In this document: positions 13,715-26,542 of the stretch, piece after piece
Layout: every line of letters starts with the position of its first letter
Position numbering within the stretch: position 1 is the first letter of the stretch
Assembly: GCA_032158125.1 (NCBI GenBank)
Contig: JASKOT010000025.1
Span: 62,001 to 126,000, forward strand
DNA: 64,000 nucleotides
Reading direction: 5' to 3'
Origin: Papiliotrema nemorosa
Lineage: Eukaryota; Basidiomycota; Tremellomycetes; Tremellales; Rhynchogastremaceae
The notes under the pieces: model-generated
What the model was told of the DNA's origin: nothing
The model's database searches: none
Seen by the model: the letters and a program-made list of their open reading frames with translations, nothing else
Translations under genes and position numbers: made by a program

Positions 13715-14591
13715 TCAAAAGAACCTCCCCTTTCGCACGGTAGTCGTCTCCCTGTAGTGTCTCTGTCTGAACCAGCCAATGATGACCAAAGGTACCGTGG
13801 CGAGGTACAACAACCAACCGATAATGACCAACACAAACGCTGCGCCATATCGCGGATCAAGGTTGTCGTCTGAGAATCGATGGTGGGCTACACCGAAGCA
13901 GATGACAACGAGGAAAAACGAGATGGTAGCGAGCAGCACTGTGAACATCTGTGGGCGTCAACTTTTCACCAATAGAAGAAAAGGTGAGAAAGGATGGAAT
14001 ACTCACGGTGAGGAAGAAACTGCAGAATCCCGATCGGAGATCTCGGATACTGTGCAAGAGGGAAAAGAAGGCCAAAGTCCCAAATCCCGCAGTGAGAGCG
14101 ACGAGGATGAGCGATCCTGTCAATCGATCATTATCGATGATCTGGGGGTGCCACGCGTATCTCCCATGAGCCGTGTTAGACCTCGCGCTCATAGTGGACT
14201 CACCCGACGTGCTGATAGCAGAGCGTGTCGTCGTTGGCACACCATCCAAAGTTGCCATACTGATCTCAATCGAAGTCTAGTCTAGGTACGAAGGGGTAGA
14301 CTCACCTTGACGTCGTTCTCTCGAGTGTGGATGTAATGGATAGACTCGATGATGGGGGTGGAAAACGCCGACAGCCAGAAGAACAACGATGCGAGCTGTC
14401 GTGAGCACGTGTTCGGGATTTTCCAGCTATCTCGCATAGTCGGGAGGAGAGCGTGGAGCAAGCGGACGAGCCGAGGAGTAAGGGGGACAAGGCTCACTCA
14501 CCATCATGAGGAAAGCGGCGAGACCCATCGAGGCGGGGTATCCTCGGTGGGTACGGACTGTAGTGGTGGTCGTATCCGTAGACACTGCCAT
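13715..14591 (-). CDS. SUR7/PalI-family four-span membrane protein
   Basis: At least five exons give roughly 190 residues. The protein starts MAVSTDTTTTTVRTHRGYPA, then a first membrane span (SMGLAAFLMMLASLFFWLSA). The extracellular loop carries NDVKYGNFGWCANDDTLCYQ: the Gly-x-x-Trp-Cys...Cys pattern is the hallmark of the SUR7/PalI (Rim9) family. Three more spans follow: LILVALTAGFGTLAFFSLL, FTVLLATISFFLVVICFGVA and FVLVIIGWLLYLATVPLVII. The tail is short and basic, ending RKGRFF. Family members act at eisosomes or in the Rim/Pal alkaline-pH signalling complex; I cannot choose between these from sequence. A good intron occurs at each phase change (GTGAGT donors). Confidence 0.78.
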
Positions 14592-15650
14592 CTTGCTGGG
14601 TGGTCTCGAGCTCTGAGTCTTATGAGCCCAGAAGTAAAGCTGATGTGGACGTGAGAGTCTTACACGAGGAAGTCGTCAAAGTTGTGAGAGTAGGTGAGAA
14701 GTAGCACACAGATGCAGTACCATGCTCTTCTTATCTCTTTCGCAAGGTCTGAAAATGGGAAGGAAGCATCATTCACTGTCGTCATTGTCCCCGTCAATGT
14801 GATCGAAAGTGACGTCGATGCCATCCATTCAGGCCTTGGCACTATCAACACCTCGTTGCATGTCACTCGAAAATGCTCGGGAAACGTTTGAAGGGGGTGA
14901 GACGACCCTTTCAATGTCCGACACTGTCGCTCGAGTCAGAGGTCAAAAGGGAGTGAGTGACGTCAATGCAGATCTTGTTTCAATTCCATCAGAGGTCCAC
15001 TCTGAAGGGCTGCAGCTCTGAAGACTGGTGCTCGAGTGAGGGTTGTGGTGTGTTGTGTGTGAACGACGGGGTGATGGTTCCTGGCCACTCGAGTTCTGCA
15101 ACGATAGAACGGAACATCAGACATTTTGGACCCCACTCAGCCTGACTACTCTAACGCTGAATCAACACTGATATCTCTATACAAGCCAAGCACATTTCTC
15201 CACTCATACATGAAGAAATGTGTCCTAGTCATCTTAATGCCCGACATACTCGTCAACCCCTGTCAGTGGCGAAATGTTTGAGGATGAACGAACGGGTCGA
15301 CGTATCATCAACCGGTATCGCAAAGATCCCTCATTCCTAGATCACCCATACACGGCTCAGAAGGAGCAACAGCCAGTGGTCCCCTCCTATTCACCCACAA
15401 ACACCCCAATGTACGTCCCACAGAATGCTGCGGAGGGGTCGAGTATCACAAGTGCCACTTTGCTTCTTATGTGGCGGCGAAATGACGATGACGCATCTTT
15501 CACTTCACCCACCACCCCCTTCCTCTCATAGTCTATACTTACACCTCGACACCTTCAACACTGGACAGACCTCAACAGCGAGGACAGATCAAGCATCAGC
15601 ACTCAAGTAGCGACTAGCGACCAGCAAGTGATTCAAGAAAGCTAGGCATC
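14592..15650. other. Divergent intergenic region between SUR7-like and Pom33-like genes
   Basis: Just over 1 kb without a supported gene. Several short frames occur on both strands, but none shows a family motif, consistent codon use or plausible splice partners. It presumably carries two promoters and 5' untranslated regions. Confidence 0.5.
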
Positions 15651-16948
15651 ATGGCTATTGTGGACCCCCATTACCTCTGGGCGGTGGGACATGGAGTGAT
15701 GCTCCTTGGTTCTGGTTAGTCCTTACTCGACTATCCCACACTTCATCACACCAGGGCTCTAGCATTCTGTCCATATCACAAGCTACACCCATCACGAACC
15801 CGAATGTGACCATTCACATTACTGACAAGCAGTCTACGTCCTCTTCTCTCTCCTCTTCTTCCGTCCAACCCCGACATTCTTCTACAAGACGGCATACACG
15901 GGCACCCTCGTATCCTACGCCATCGTCGTCACAAAATCATTAGGCGTCCCAGCGTTGAACGCAGCTTGGGCTAGGAGAGCGTTTGTCGATGAGAATGTGC
16001 AGTACATGGTTTTGGCCCTTTACTGGTGAGTGTCTACCCTTCCTGAGGCGCGGTTGCGGGTCACATCGAGTGGAGCTGATGTCAGGTGGATCTCGAAACC
16101 TATCAACAGTGCGTCACGTCGCAGAGCAGGATGCTGTGGGGAGAGCTGATAGTAGTGACCATCATCCCATTCGCGACGTTTTCACTGTTCCACTGCCTAA
16201 CTTTCCTCCGAACCAACATCATCCCCAAATTCGTCCCGTAAGTTGTAGATTTCCAATGGCACCCTCCCCTTCCTCCACCCACCATGTACCCTTACGATGG
16301 CTTCAGTGCCCCATTGCCTTAATCAGCCCCCTTTGTACCCATCCCGGCCCTGATGACCTGAAACCAGTCACTGACATCCAGGCCTCCCCCTCCGGCTCAA
16401 GCGGGTCAACCTCGACCCCCACCTGCTCTCCTCCAAAATGTCAGTAACAAAATCCAACTTTGGGTAAAAGGAAACTACGATCCCGCCATGCGTTTCGTCG
16501 CTTTTACCGAGTTGGTCATTTTCCTCCGGGTTGCCGTCGGGGCTCTTTTGTAAGTGCACCATTCTTCTTCCTCCAACTACATTGATTTGATATCCCCGCC
16601 ATCATTGTCACCTCCAGGCAGTGTAACACCCATCATGAATAGACGCTAACGTTTAGCTTCCGGAACTCTTTCATCGCTCCTCTCTTCCTCGCCCACTTTA
16701 TCAGACTCCGATACCACGCCTCGCCTTTTACCCGTCAAGCCGTTTCTACCATTTCGGGCTTGATCGATCAAAATGTCTTGCCCCGAGGTGGACCCCTCGC
16801 GCAGGGTTGGACGACTGCCAAGAGGATGATTGGACAGTGGGGCGGAGGGAGGTTGGTCCCACAGAATGCGGCGCCGGGTGGTGGGGCCGGTGCTGGAGCA
16901 GCGGCAGGCGCAGGCAGAGGTGCTGCTGCGCAGGGAGGCGCGAGATAA
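15651..16948 (+). CDS. POM33: Pom33/TMEM33-family endoplasmic reticulum and nuclear-pore membrane protein
   Basis: A multi-exon gene starting MAIVDPHYLWAVGHGVMLLG. Membrane segments follow (VYVLFSLLFFRPTPTFFYKT, VQYMVLALYWWISKP, VTIIPFATFSLFHCLTFLRT). A lumenal or cytosolic loop rich in Pro and Gln comes next (PPPPAQAGQPRPPPA), then YDPAMRFVAFTELVIFLRVA and the diagnostic FRNSFIAPLFLAHFIRLRYH. The C terminus is a low-complexity Gly/Ala tail (GAGAGAAAGAGRGAAAQ). This matches the Pom33/Per33/Tts1/TMEM33 family, which shapes tubular ER and contributes to nuclear-pore distribution. Introns at about 15714, 16026, 16111 and 16239 have clean GT-AG ends. The Gly/Ala tail is longer than I would expect for the family. 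Confidence 0.85.
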
Positions 16949-17304
16949 GGCCGGGACCAAGTCCGAGGAGAGGAGACAGGCGAGAATCTGTAGTGCAGTG
17001 GAGTCTCGTATGAGGCGTTGACGGGAGGCATGGCAAGGGGAGGCAGAGGATGATGCAGCAGTGTGGAAAGTGGAGGCATGCGGGGAGAAGCTCGCGGAGG
17101 AGCGGTGGAGAGCTTGATGGTGTGAGAACGAAGTAATGAGAGAGAAGAGCCAGCTGTCTACCGTATAGATGACAGCGCGTGTCGCCCATGCAATAATCTC
17201 AACTATCAATTTCTGGTAACGATCAAAGAAGCGTCGCTGAATGGGCTCGATGATTTGCATAACCCGAAATGTACTAATCCCACATTGACACACACGTATT
17301 CCAC
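16949..17304. other. Convergent intergenic region, no gene seen
   Basis: About 355 bp between the stops of the Pom33-like gene and UGP1. Frames here are short shadows; nothing else is supported. Confidence 0.5.
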
Positions 17305-19640
<2,336 letters not shown>

Positions 19641-20207
19641 TGTGAGAGTGAGAGTGAGGAGTGAAGAGAGGTGAAGATGAAGAACAAGAGGATGGGTTGG
19701 GGGATGAGAATGGGGGGGGGAACCAAGTGGAAGGGGGAGGGGAGTACGCGCGTCAGCGAGAGAGCGAGCAAGAGAGGTGGACCCTGAACTATCACTGGAG
19801 TGGGTGGGAATCGCCGCTTTGGGTAAACGATGAGGGGTCATAGTTCACTCTTTCAGTCCAGGCCATGCATGCAGATCACACCGGTCCAGGAGAGGGACGT
19901 CCTCATGCATAGAATACACACAACTGCTGGCTATAATGGCAGAGGTGACAAGAAGGGACGATGAAGGACAACCCTCCGAGCCATGGCGATCTCCGCCACC
20001 CAAAAGATCTTCGTCGCGCCGCATCTCCGGAATGACCCAGGCCCCTAAGGCATACCCCAAGTGGGAGTGCTCGACCGCTCCCCACGAGGGGAGTTGGTAG
20101 GAATGTCGCGATGAGATGCCGTGTCGTGACTTAGCAGCCCAGCATCATCTACAGAGCTTGACCCATGTACCGTGCCAAAATCTCCTGTAGCTCGATGTCG
20201 CTTCTGG
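19641..20207. promoter_or_regulatory. UGP1 upstream region
   Basis: 567 bp upstream of the UGP1 start, downstream of the next minus-strand gene. Directly upstream of the start the coding strand is pyrimidine-rich (GAGAGTGAG-type purine repeats on the + strand) and holds a run of nine consecutive C residues (G on the + strand, 19712-19720). Such CT-rich tracts are common just before highly expressed fungal genes; the promoter call is by position only. Confidence 0.4.
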
Positions 20208-20636
20208 CTAAGCCTGTCCAGCTTGCTTGCGTTCCAGCTCGAGACGTCTCTCAGCGACCAGTATCTTCTCGTTGATCTGGTCCCTCATTTGAAGAACGTG
20301 CTGTCGCTCCTGAGCGAGTCTGATGTCAGTGCTCGGATGTTTAGGGATTGAAGTGGGCAGTAGAATTCGCGAGGAGACCTCTCTAGGATCCCACTGGGCC
20401 TACGTTGAGGTCGACATGATGACTCACTGGACAATTCGAGCCATTGTCGGCCTGTCAAATTCGGCGTTCCCCTCGGGGGAAGATGCCATGGATCGAGAGA
20501 GCTGCAATTCTTTCAAAGCGGTCCCTCCGTACAAACCGACTATTGAATAAGCTCCCCCTCATCTGGCTCCTTCCACCCTCAACTCACGAGGTACCACGAC
20601 TACTGCACTCAATGCTAGCTTGGCGTACGGGTGCAT
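20208..20636 (-). CDS. Small membrane-anchored coiled-coil protein, 90 aa, unrecognised
   Basis: Three exons join perfectly: 20588-20636, 20428-20539 and 20208-20319, giving 90 residues. The start is MHPYAKLALSAVVVVPLGLY, one hydrophobic span. It is followed by GGTALKELQLSRSMASSPEG, and then a helical, charged segment RIVQLAQERQHVLQMRDQIN plus EKILVAERRLELERKQAGQA at the very end. The layout (short N-terminal anchor, amphipathic coiled-coil tail, no signal-peptidase-like site) resembles small inner-membrane or ER proteins, but I do not recognise a family. The two introns (48 and 108 nt) have GTGAGT donors and AG acceptors. It is divergent from the Set9 gene. An upstream in-frame extension cannot be excluded. 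Confidence 0.65.
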
Positions 20637-20934
20637 AGCTGATCTCTGAGGACAATACTGATTGATTGATGCATTGCATACCCCCGAAGAGGTCCCTCAT
20701 AGTATTCACCCTGGCGGTGATGGCCGAAGTGTTCCCTGTCCGACGCGTTCGTTTAAAAAGGCCCATTCTGAGATCAACATAGGATACTCCATCTAGGATC
20801 GTTCCTTGTCTATCACCACTGTATACTACCACCTCTTTTCCTACGTCCTCCCCACGCCTAGATCTGCAGGCCTTTGCTCTCTTTCGACTTTGCGCAATCT
20901 TGTATCCAAAGACCGAGGCGCCGCTTCCCTCTCG

Positions 20935-23900
20935 ATGAATAGAAAGAATGGAGGAACTCCTCTATACCAAGACCCCCCGGCTTCGTCCTCTTCCTCGACA
21001 CCTATAGCTTTACCTCATCCAGCAGAGGATCTATCGGCCGACGATGATCTGCTCAGTTGGATTTTGGTCGATCAATTGGGGGCTTTGCCGGATACAAAGC
21101 TCGGTGTACACCCTCAGCAAGTCAAGTTTGTCGGTCCGACGTTCAAGACTCAGGAGGTCATGGACATAGTTCGCGAGGTGGGTCTAATACCATTCCTCTG
21201 CACTGCTCTTTCTCAGTATACTAACTGCAGACGGTCATCGTTGGCAACATTAACGAAGCAGTCCGGAGACTGTCAGAGTAAGTCGCAGATATTTCTCGAG
21301 GAAAGGTATCAGCTGAGCTGCCGCAGGTGGAACCTTATAGCGTCGCATCTGCAGTCAAAGACGACCGACTTGCAACGCGAACGATTCGTTCAGTACGTGA
21401 CACACGCACTGCACCAGCTTTAGAACAATGAGTTCAGCTGAGACAATAGACACCTGCGGCGATACCTTATGCCCCTTTTACCTTCCTCTCGTGTAGAGGT
21501 CTTTACCACCCCCCGCTATACTGCCGTCACGAAGCACACCGAATTGGCCGTCTTTGCTACATGCCCTCTCCTCCGCGGCGTCGTTCTTCAAGAGTTACAA
21601 GGATCCGTGGTGCCTTTACCGGACTCATGGAGGGAAGAGATGGAAATCGGGGAAGATTTCGCGTTCCGCGCAGCGGAGGAGGATGAGGACTACTCAGAAT
21701 CCGGCTCTGACGCGTCAGACAACGAAGACCAAGGAATGACCAAGTCCAAGGGAAAGGGAAAAGAGAGGGAAACGGAATCGAGAGCGAGAGGGGCGAGGAG
21801 GAGTGACCGGACGAAAAGGAGAGACTTTAGTATCGTCTGGTCGGGTTTGAAACGGTGTTTTCAACTTTTCCTCGGTCCAGCGAGATTCCTCAACGTGAGT
21901 GGATCAGACGTATCTGAGCCCGCAAGGACAGTATTGACGGAAGCACGACTGCGAGCCAAACGTCGAACTTTTGCGTCAAGGAAAATACGTGACCTTCCGG
22001 GTGTTGCGTGACATTCGCGTAGGAGACGAAATCACCACCTTTTATGGGGATTCTTACTTTGGAAAGAACAATGTGGAGTGTCTGTGCCTGACGTGCGAAC
22101 AACAAAATCGAGGTGGTTTCACCCCCGTCCCAGCATCCAGCCGGGGAGGCAGTCGATCGATGTCTCGCGATGTCTCTGCCGCTCCCCCTCCCAGCATATC
22201 CTCGACGAAGCCCTCCCGGCCGAGCGGACTCCGCCAGGTCATCAAAGACGAGGAGACACAGTCTGGTTTTGATAGAGCGTCAGAGTCGCGCACTTCACCT
22301 GGTACGAGCGATACAAAGGTGGAGACGGAAAGCATCGCGACGCCAAAGAAACCTCTCCGAGACGAACCCAGCGAGTCGGATGATGAAGCCGAACACGAGT
22401 CGCCGGTCCGTGAACGATCCAAGCGTCTAGCAGCGAAGAATATCAAGCCTTGGGCCTACCTGAAACGCCCTAAAGAAATTTTGAAAGCGATGCAAGTCGG
22501 ACGAGGAGAAGATCTAGAGGAAGACGAGGATTTGCCGGAAGACTTTCCGAGATGTGGTACCTGTGTCAAACCTCTTCACGAGAGGGTTTGGTATGCCAAT
22601 CGGTACTTTGACCATTGCGCGAGGTAAGTCTGCGCCCAATTCATGTCAGACTTTAGCTGACACTCAGGTGTGTGCGGCATGCGTTGATCTTCAACCTTCC
22701 CTGGCCGGCACACCGATCGCAAGACATGCTGGAGTACCCTCCCCCTCATCTCATTCCTGTGGGGTACATGCCCAAACGAATCTCCTCCATCCCACTCCCG
22801 TCTCTATCAAAGAAACGTCCAGAACCTCTTCCTTCACCTCCGCCCAGTCTACCTCCCTTGACCAAAGAAGAGAAAGCTCAAGTCCACTTCCGAGCCATGC
22901 TCGAGCTCCAAGACTATCTTGAAGAATCCAATCGTAGCGCCGCGTGGGCAGCTCAAGACGCCCTCGAACAAGCCATCATTGCCCGTGTGGAGGCTGCGCA
23001 GGCGGCGGCTCGACGACGCGAGGAGAATAAATTGCGTCGTTTGGAAGAGAAGAAGAAGAGGGACGAGAATACCGTCAAAGGTAGCGGGGTTTGGAGCCGG
23101 TATGCTTATGTAACCTCGGAAGAATGGGAGAGACAAATTGCAGAGAAGAACACAGTGACGAGTGGGACGAGGAGGGGAGGGAAATTCAGAGGGGCAGATG
23201 ATGAAGAGGAAATGAAGAGGTTGGCGGAGGAAAGGCAGAAGAGGGAAAGGGAGAAACAGCAGAAAAAGGAGGAGAGGGAGAGAGCTAGGGAGAGGAGAGA
23301 GAGGGAAAAAGCGAGACAAGCTCGCGAGACAGAGGCAGGAGATCAACAGCAGGGAGAAAACTCGATGGAGATGGAGCAGGATGGTCAAGCGCAGGCCGTC
23401 GCACAAGATCGGCCGGCCAGATTGAGCGTTGGATCGACGTCGTCGCAGAAGGATGACGATTCGGCAGTCGAGGTGAGACATCTCCTCGAGTCAACTTCAA
23501 GCGCTTCGTCTCGCTCTCGGTCGCCGGCTGCCGGGCCTTCAGGTTCGAGGGTACAGCAACCGATGAAACCAACGGTCTCCAGTGTTGGCACAACTTCGAT
23601 CTCACCGCAGGCAAATCAGCATACAAGCACTATGTCCGGCTCTGTCAATCGTGGATCTGCAGTCAGACCAGTAGGCTTCCAACCTCTATCCGGGCATGTG
23701 GGCCGACTGTCGTACTCTTCGAGCAACGGAGCGACCACTTCAAGCAACACCAACTACCCAAACTCCCTGTTCCACGCCTCCCACGCTGCAAAGCTCAAAA
23801 CGAATCCCGCACCGGTTATAATCCAATCTGATTCTATCGGTTCTATCACCGTGTATCCTCCAAAAGCACCGATCACACCAGCTGGAACTCCACAGGTCGT

Positions 23901-24885
23901 TCCACGGAAAAGAGGAAGACCACCAGGGACGGGCAAAAATCAGATTCGTCGAGCTCAACAATCAGAATCTGCCTCAGCCAGTCCCCTGCCCATCCCTTCT
24001 CCCCCGAAAACGACTTCGGCTGTACCGTCTCGATTCAGCGCCTCACCTACGAAATCGACGGGAAGCAGAGAAGATCCAATTGATGTAATATACCTGGACG
24101 AGGAAGAAGATGACAATTTGGCTGTTGGGTCGGATGATGGCATTCAGTTCGTCGGCATGAGCTCGAGCGCGTCTACCAGAACAAATGGCGAAGTGAGATT
24201 ACCTGCTTCTCTGTCAGAGTCTCCGGTAAAGTCGCCGTCCAAATACAACGCAGCGGTAGGACCAATGCCGAATGGTCATGGGTCTTTCGCGAGGTCGACT
24301 GGAGACAGTACCATCGTCGTAGCTCGATCTTCCACCGGAAGCGATCGAAAAGGGAAAGGGAACAGCAGTGTCGATGACATCTCTGACGAGCTCAACAACG
24401 AGCCTGCAAGTGGTGGATCTTCGGCTGGTTCACCACCTCGATTCACCCCTCGAGGACTTCCAACGTCTCATGTGGGACCGAGATCTTCTTACCCGAGTGT
24501 CAACTCGACAGGCACCTCGTCGGTCGCTGTGACAAGTGGGGAAAAGGCAAAGGTGGGCCTGTCCAACGGGTCACATGTTTTTCAGATCAAGCCTTACCCC
24601 GGGATACCTGTGACTACCGGGACCATCACCGCGACGCCGTATAAAGATGCTTCCAATGCCTTGAAGCGGAAAAGGCTCTCTGACGATCTCCAGGTGAGCT
24701 CGTGCCATTGTGGATATGTCAAGATTCAGCTGACACCGCAGAGGGACAACAAGAAACGCGCGCCAGGGATCCTGCCGAAACTGGCACCTAGGCCTCCTGC
24801 TCTTCCCTCTGCTCCTGCCGCTGTGGCGTCCATGACGACTGGCAAGCTTGCCCCGCGAGCGTTCGACGCATCTTATCGACTATAA
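20935..24885 (+). CDS. SET9: SET-domain histone H4 lysine-20 methyltransferase Set9 (KMT5)
   Basis: A multi-exon gene of about 1,200 residues. I start at MNRKNGGTPLYQDPP (20935); the frame is open upstream to 20806. The N-terminal helical region DLLSWILVDQLGALPDTKLG is typical of SUV4-20/Set9. The SET domain comprises YLMPLLPSSRVEVFTTPRYT, LAVFATCPLLRGVVLQELQG, GPARFLNHDCEPNVELL joined across an intron at 21896, and VGDEITTFYGDSYFG. A Cys pair, ECLCLTCE, follows. A second Cys-containing module (FPRCGTCVKPLHERVWYANR, then HCARCVRHALIFNLPWPAH) is fungal-type. The long C-terminal half is disordered, with charged helices and an AT-hook-like RKRGRPPGTGKNQ. Set9 methylates H4K20 and acts in the DNA damage response in fission yeast. 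An in-frame 48-nt intron lies near 24693-24740. Confidence 0.9.
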
Positions 24886-25292
24886 CACTGCTCGGTTACA
24901 TTGGCCTGTAAGCGGTATTGCCTGGTCGCTCCTGACTTTCTGTCATTCTGGCTTGTTCTTCCTTGTATCGATTCTACGCATCTGGGCGAACGGTGTTGGA
25001 TTCTCGTGATGGACTACAAGGACTTTGAGATTTTCCCCTTTGTATCTTTCATGCACCACAACCTGCGCGCACACCAAGTCCTGAACTCTGACGCGTACCG
25101 GCGTGAGCGCAGCCATCCTGCATGATACATCAATCCTAATCCAAAAGGGAAGATCGACCGAGCCATATGAGATTTTGGAAAATGGAAAAGGGTTGATTCG
25201 ACTTCTTCCATCTTTGACTACTTACTTGTCCATCATCCATCTCACTTCTCTTTCCTCGTTGCATTGCATACAGACCGACAGTCACGACTGAA
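24886..25292. other. Tandem intergenic region, no gene seen
   Basis: About 400 bp between the SET9 stop and the pICln start, both on the plus strand. Only short frames occur. It should contain the SET9 terminator region and the pICln promoter. Confidence 0.5.
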
Positions 25293-26506
25293 ATGCTATC
25301 CCCGTTGACATCTCCACCCCGGGTCATCACCCAAGACGAGCACGATGCATCTACCTCGTCCACGCCTAGGATATTCGAGAGAAACCCCCCTATCCTTCGA
25401 TTCCACGATACCACCGTTTCTGCTTCTCTTGAAAGTAACGCTGGTGGCTGGGAAGGGTGGAATGGGAGGGTAGAGGGGGCTTTATGGGTCACTGAAGCGT
25501 GAGTCGGTCGACGTTCACACCCCAGACTCAGTAATCACTTCGTTGATAGTGATTTCGGATGGGTATTTGGGGTTTGATGTCAAGATGAACCACAAGTTTA
25601 GATGCTGATGATAGCGCCGTATCCTTCCTCCCGGCCAATGGACAAACAGGCTGGACACTAGTCTACCCTTCGCTCACATTGCACGCTCTGACACCTACCA
25701 CCCCGGATCTTCCGGCTCATATATACTGTCAAGTCGATGAATCAGACGCGAAACCTACGAGTGACGGTTCAGTTGTAGACGGCGGGATCACCGGTGTGAA
25801 TGGCAATGGCAATGGGAATAGGAATGGGAATGGGGTTGTTAGTGGTACTACTGGTGATAATGGGGCAGAAGACGAGGATGAGGATGAAGAAGCTCCGGGA
25901 GGGGACGAGTATACACCCATGAGGGAAGTCAGGTTGTTCGTCTCGGAGGATAAATGTGAGAACATTTCACCTATCCAGGCCACATATATTCTACACTCCC
26001 GCCAGAATCTTCTCTATATCCCGTAATGACTGCTGATCCCTAGTGCAAGGTCTCTTTTCTGCATTGTCGCAATGTTCAGCTCTCCACCTGTCTCAAATAC
26101 CAGCCGACCAATCCAACTCATTTTTCGGTTTCGGCAGTATGGGAGATGGACCTGACGACGATGAAGACGACGTGGAGGACGACGACGAAGAGGGAGGATG
26201 GGAAGATGTTGCTCAAGGTGAAGACGGCGGGGAAGGAGGGAGGGTGAGGAGCGATTTTCATAGTGGCGGAGGGCCTGAAGCTCGATTCCGTCCTTATTAG
26301 CTTGAACGCTGATGGGTAAGGACCACTCTGTCACTCGGGGGCAAATGTATGATGGGACCGAGCTGGAAGCTGGGCAAGATCAGGTGGATAGGTTTTTGGG
26401 GTTGGTAGATTGGGGTCATGTTCAGAAACCTCATGGATGGGATGATGAGAATGGAGCGTTTGAAGATGCCGAAGAGGAATCACCTCAAGTAGAACAACAA
26501 AACTGA
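25293..26506 (+). CDS. Methylosome subunit pICln homologue
   Basis: A four-exon gene starting MLSPLTSPPRVITQDEHDAS. The pleckstrin-like fold reads GRVEGALWVTEAAVSFL (joined across an intron at about 25500-25614), TGWTLVYPSLTLHALTPTTP, then HIYCQVDES and REVRLFVSEDK. After a variable, highly acidic loop comes LQGLFSALSQCSALHL, and a second acidic tract (DDDEDDVEDDDEEGGWEDV). The last intron is probably 26244-26320, after which the protein ends ESPQVEQQN. pICln binds Sm proteins and presents them to the PRMT5 methylosome during snRNP assembly in the cytosol. Between the conserved strands there is a simple-sequence insertion, NGNGNGNRNGNG. The stop is only 36 bp from the convergent GEP4 stop. 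Confidence 0.85.
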
Positions 26507-26542
26507 GGCAGATAGCACATGCGATGTATCGTGCATTATGCA

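Noticed and set aside
14592..15650. Short frames in the 1-kb gap (for example 14660-14914 minus, 15274-15531 plus)
   Set aside because: No motif, no splice partner and no consistent codon use; best explained as untranslated sequence.
16646..17293. Minus-strand 215-codon frame overlapping the Pom33-like gene
   Set aside because: Most of it is antisense to the Gly/Ala tail and exon of the Pom33-like gene; no family motif.
22849..23481. Minus-strand 210-codon frame rich in Leu and Phe
   Set aside because: It is the antisense shadow of the charged, Glu/Lys/Arg-rich part of SET9.
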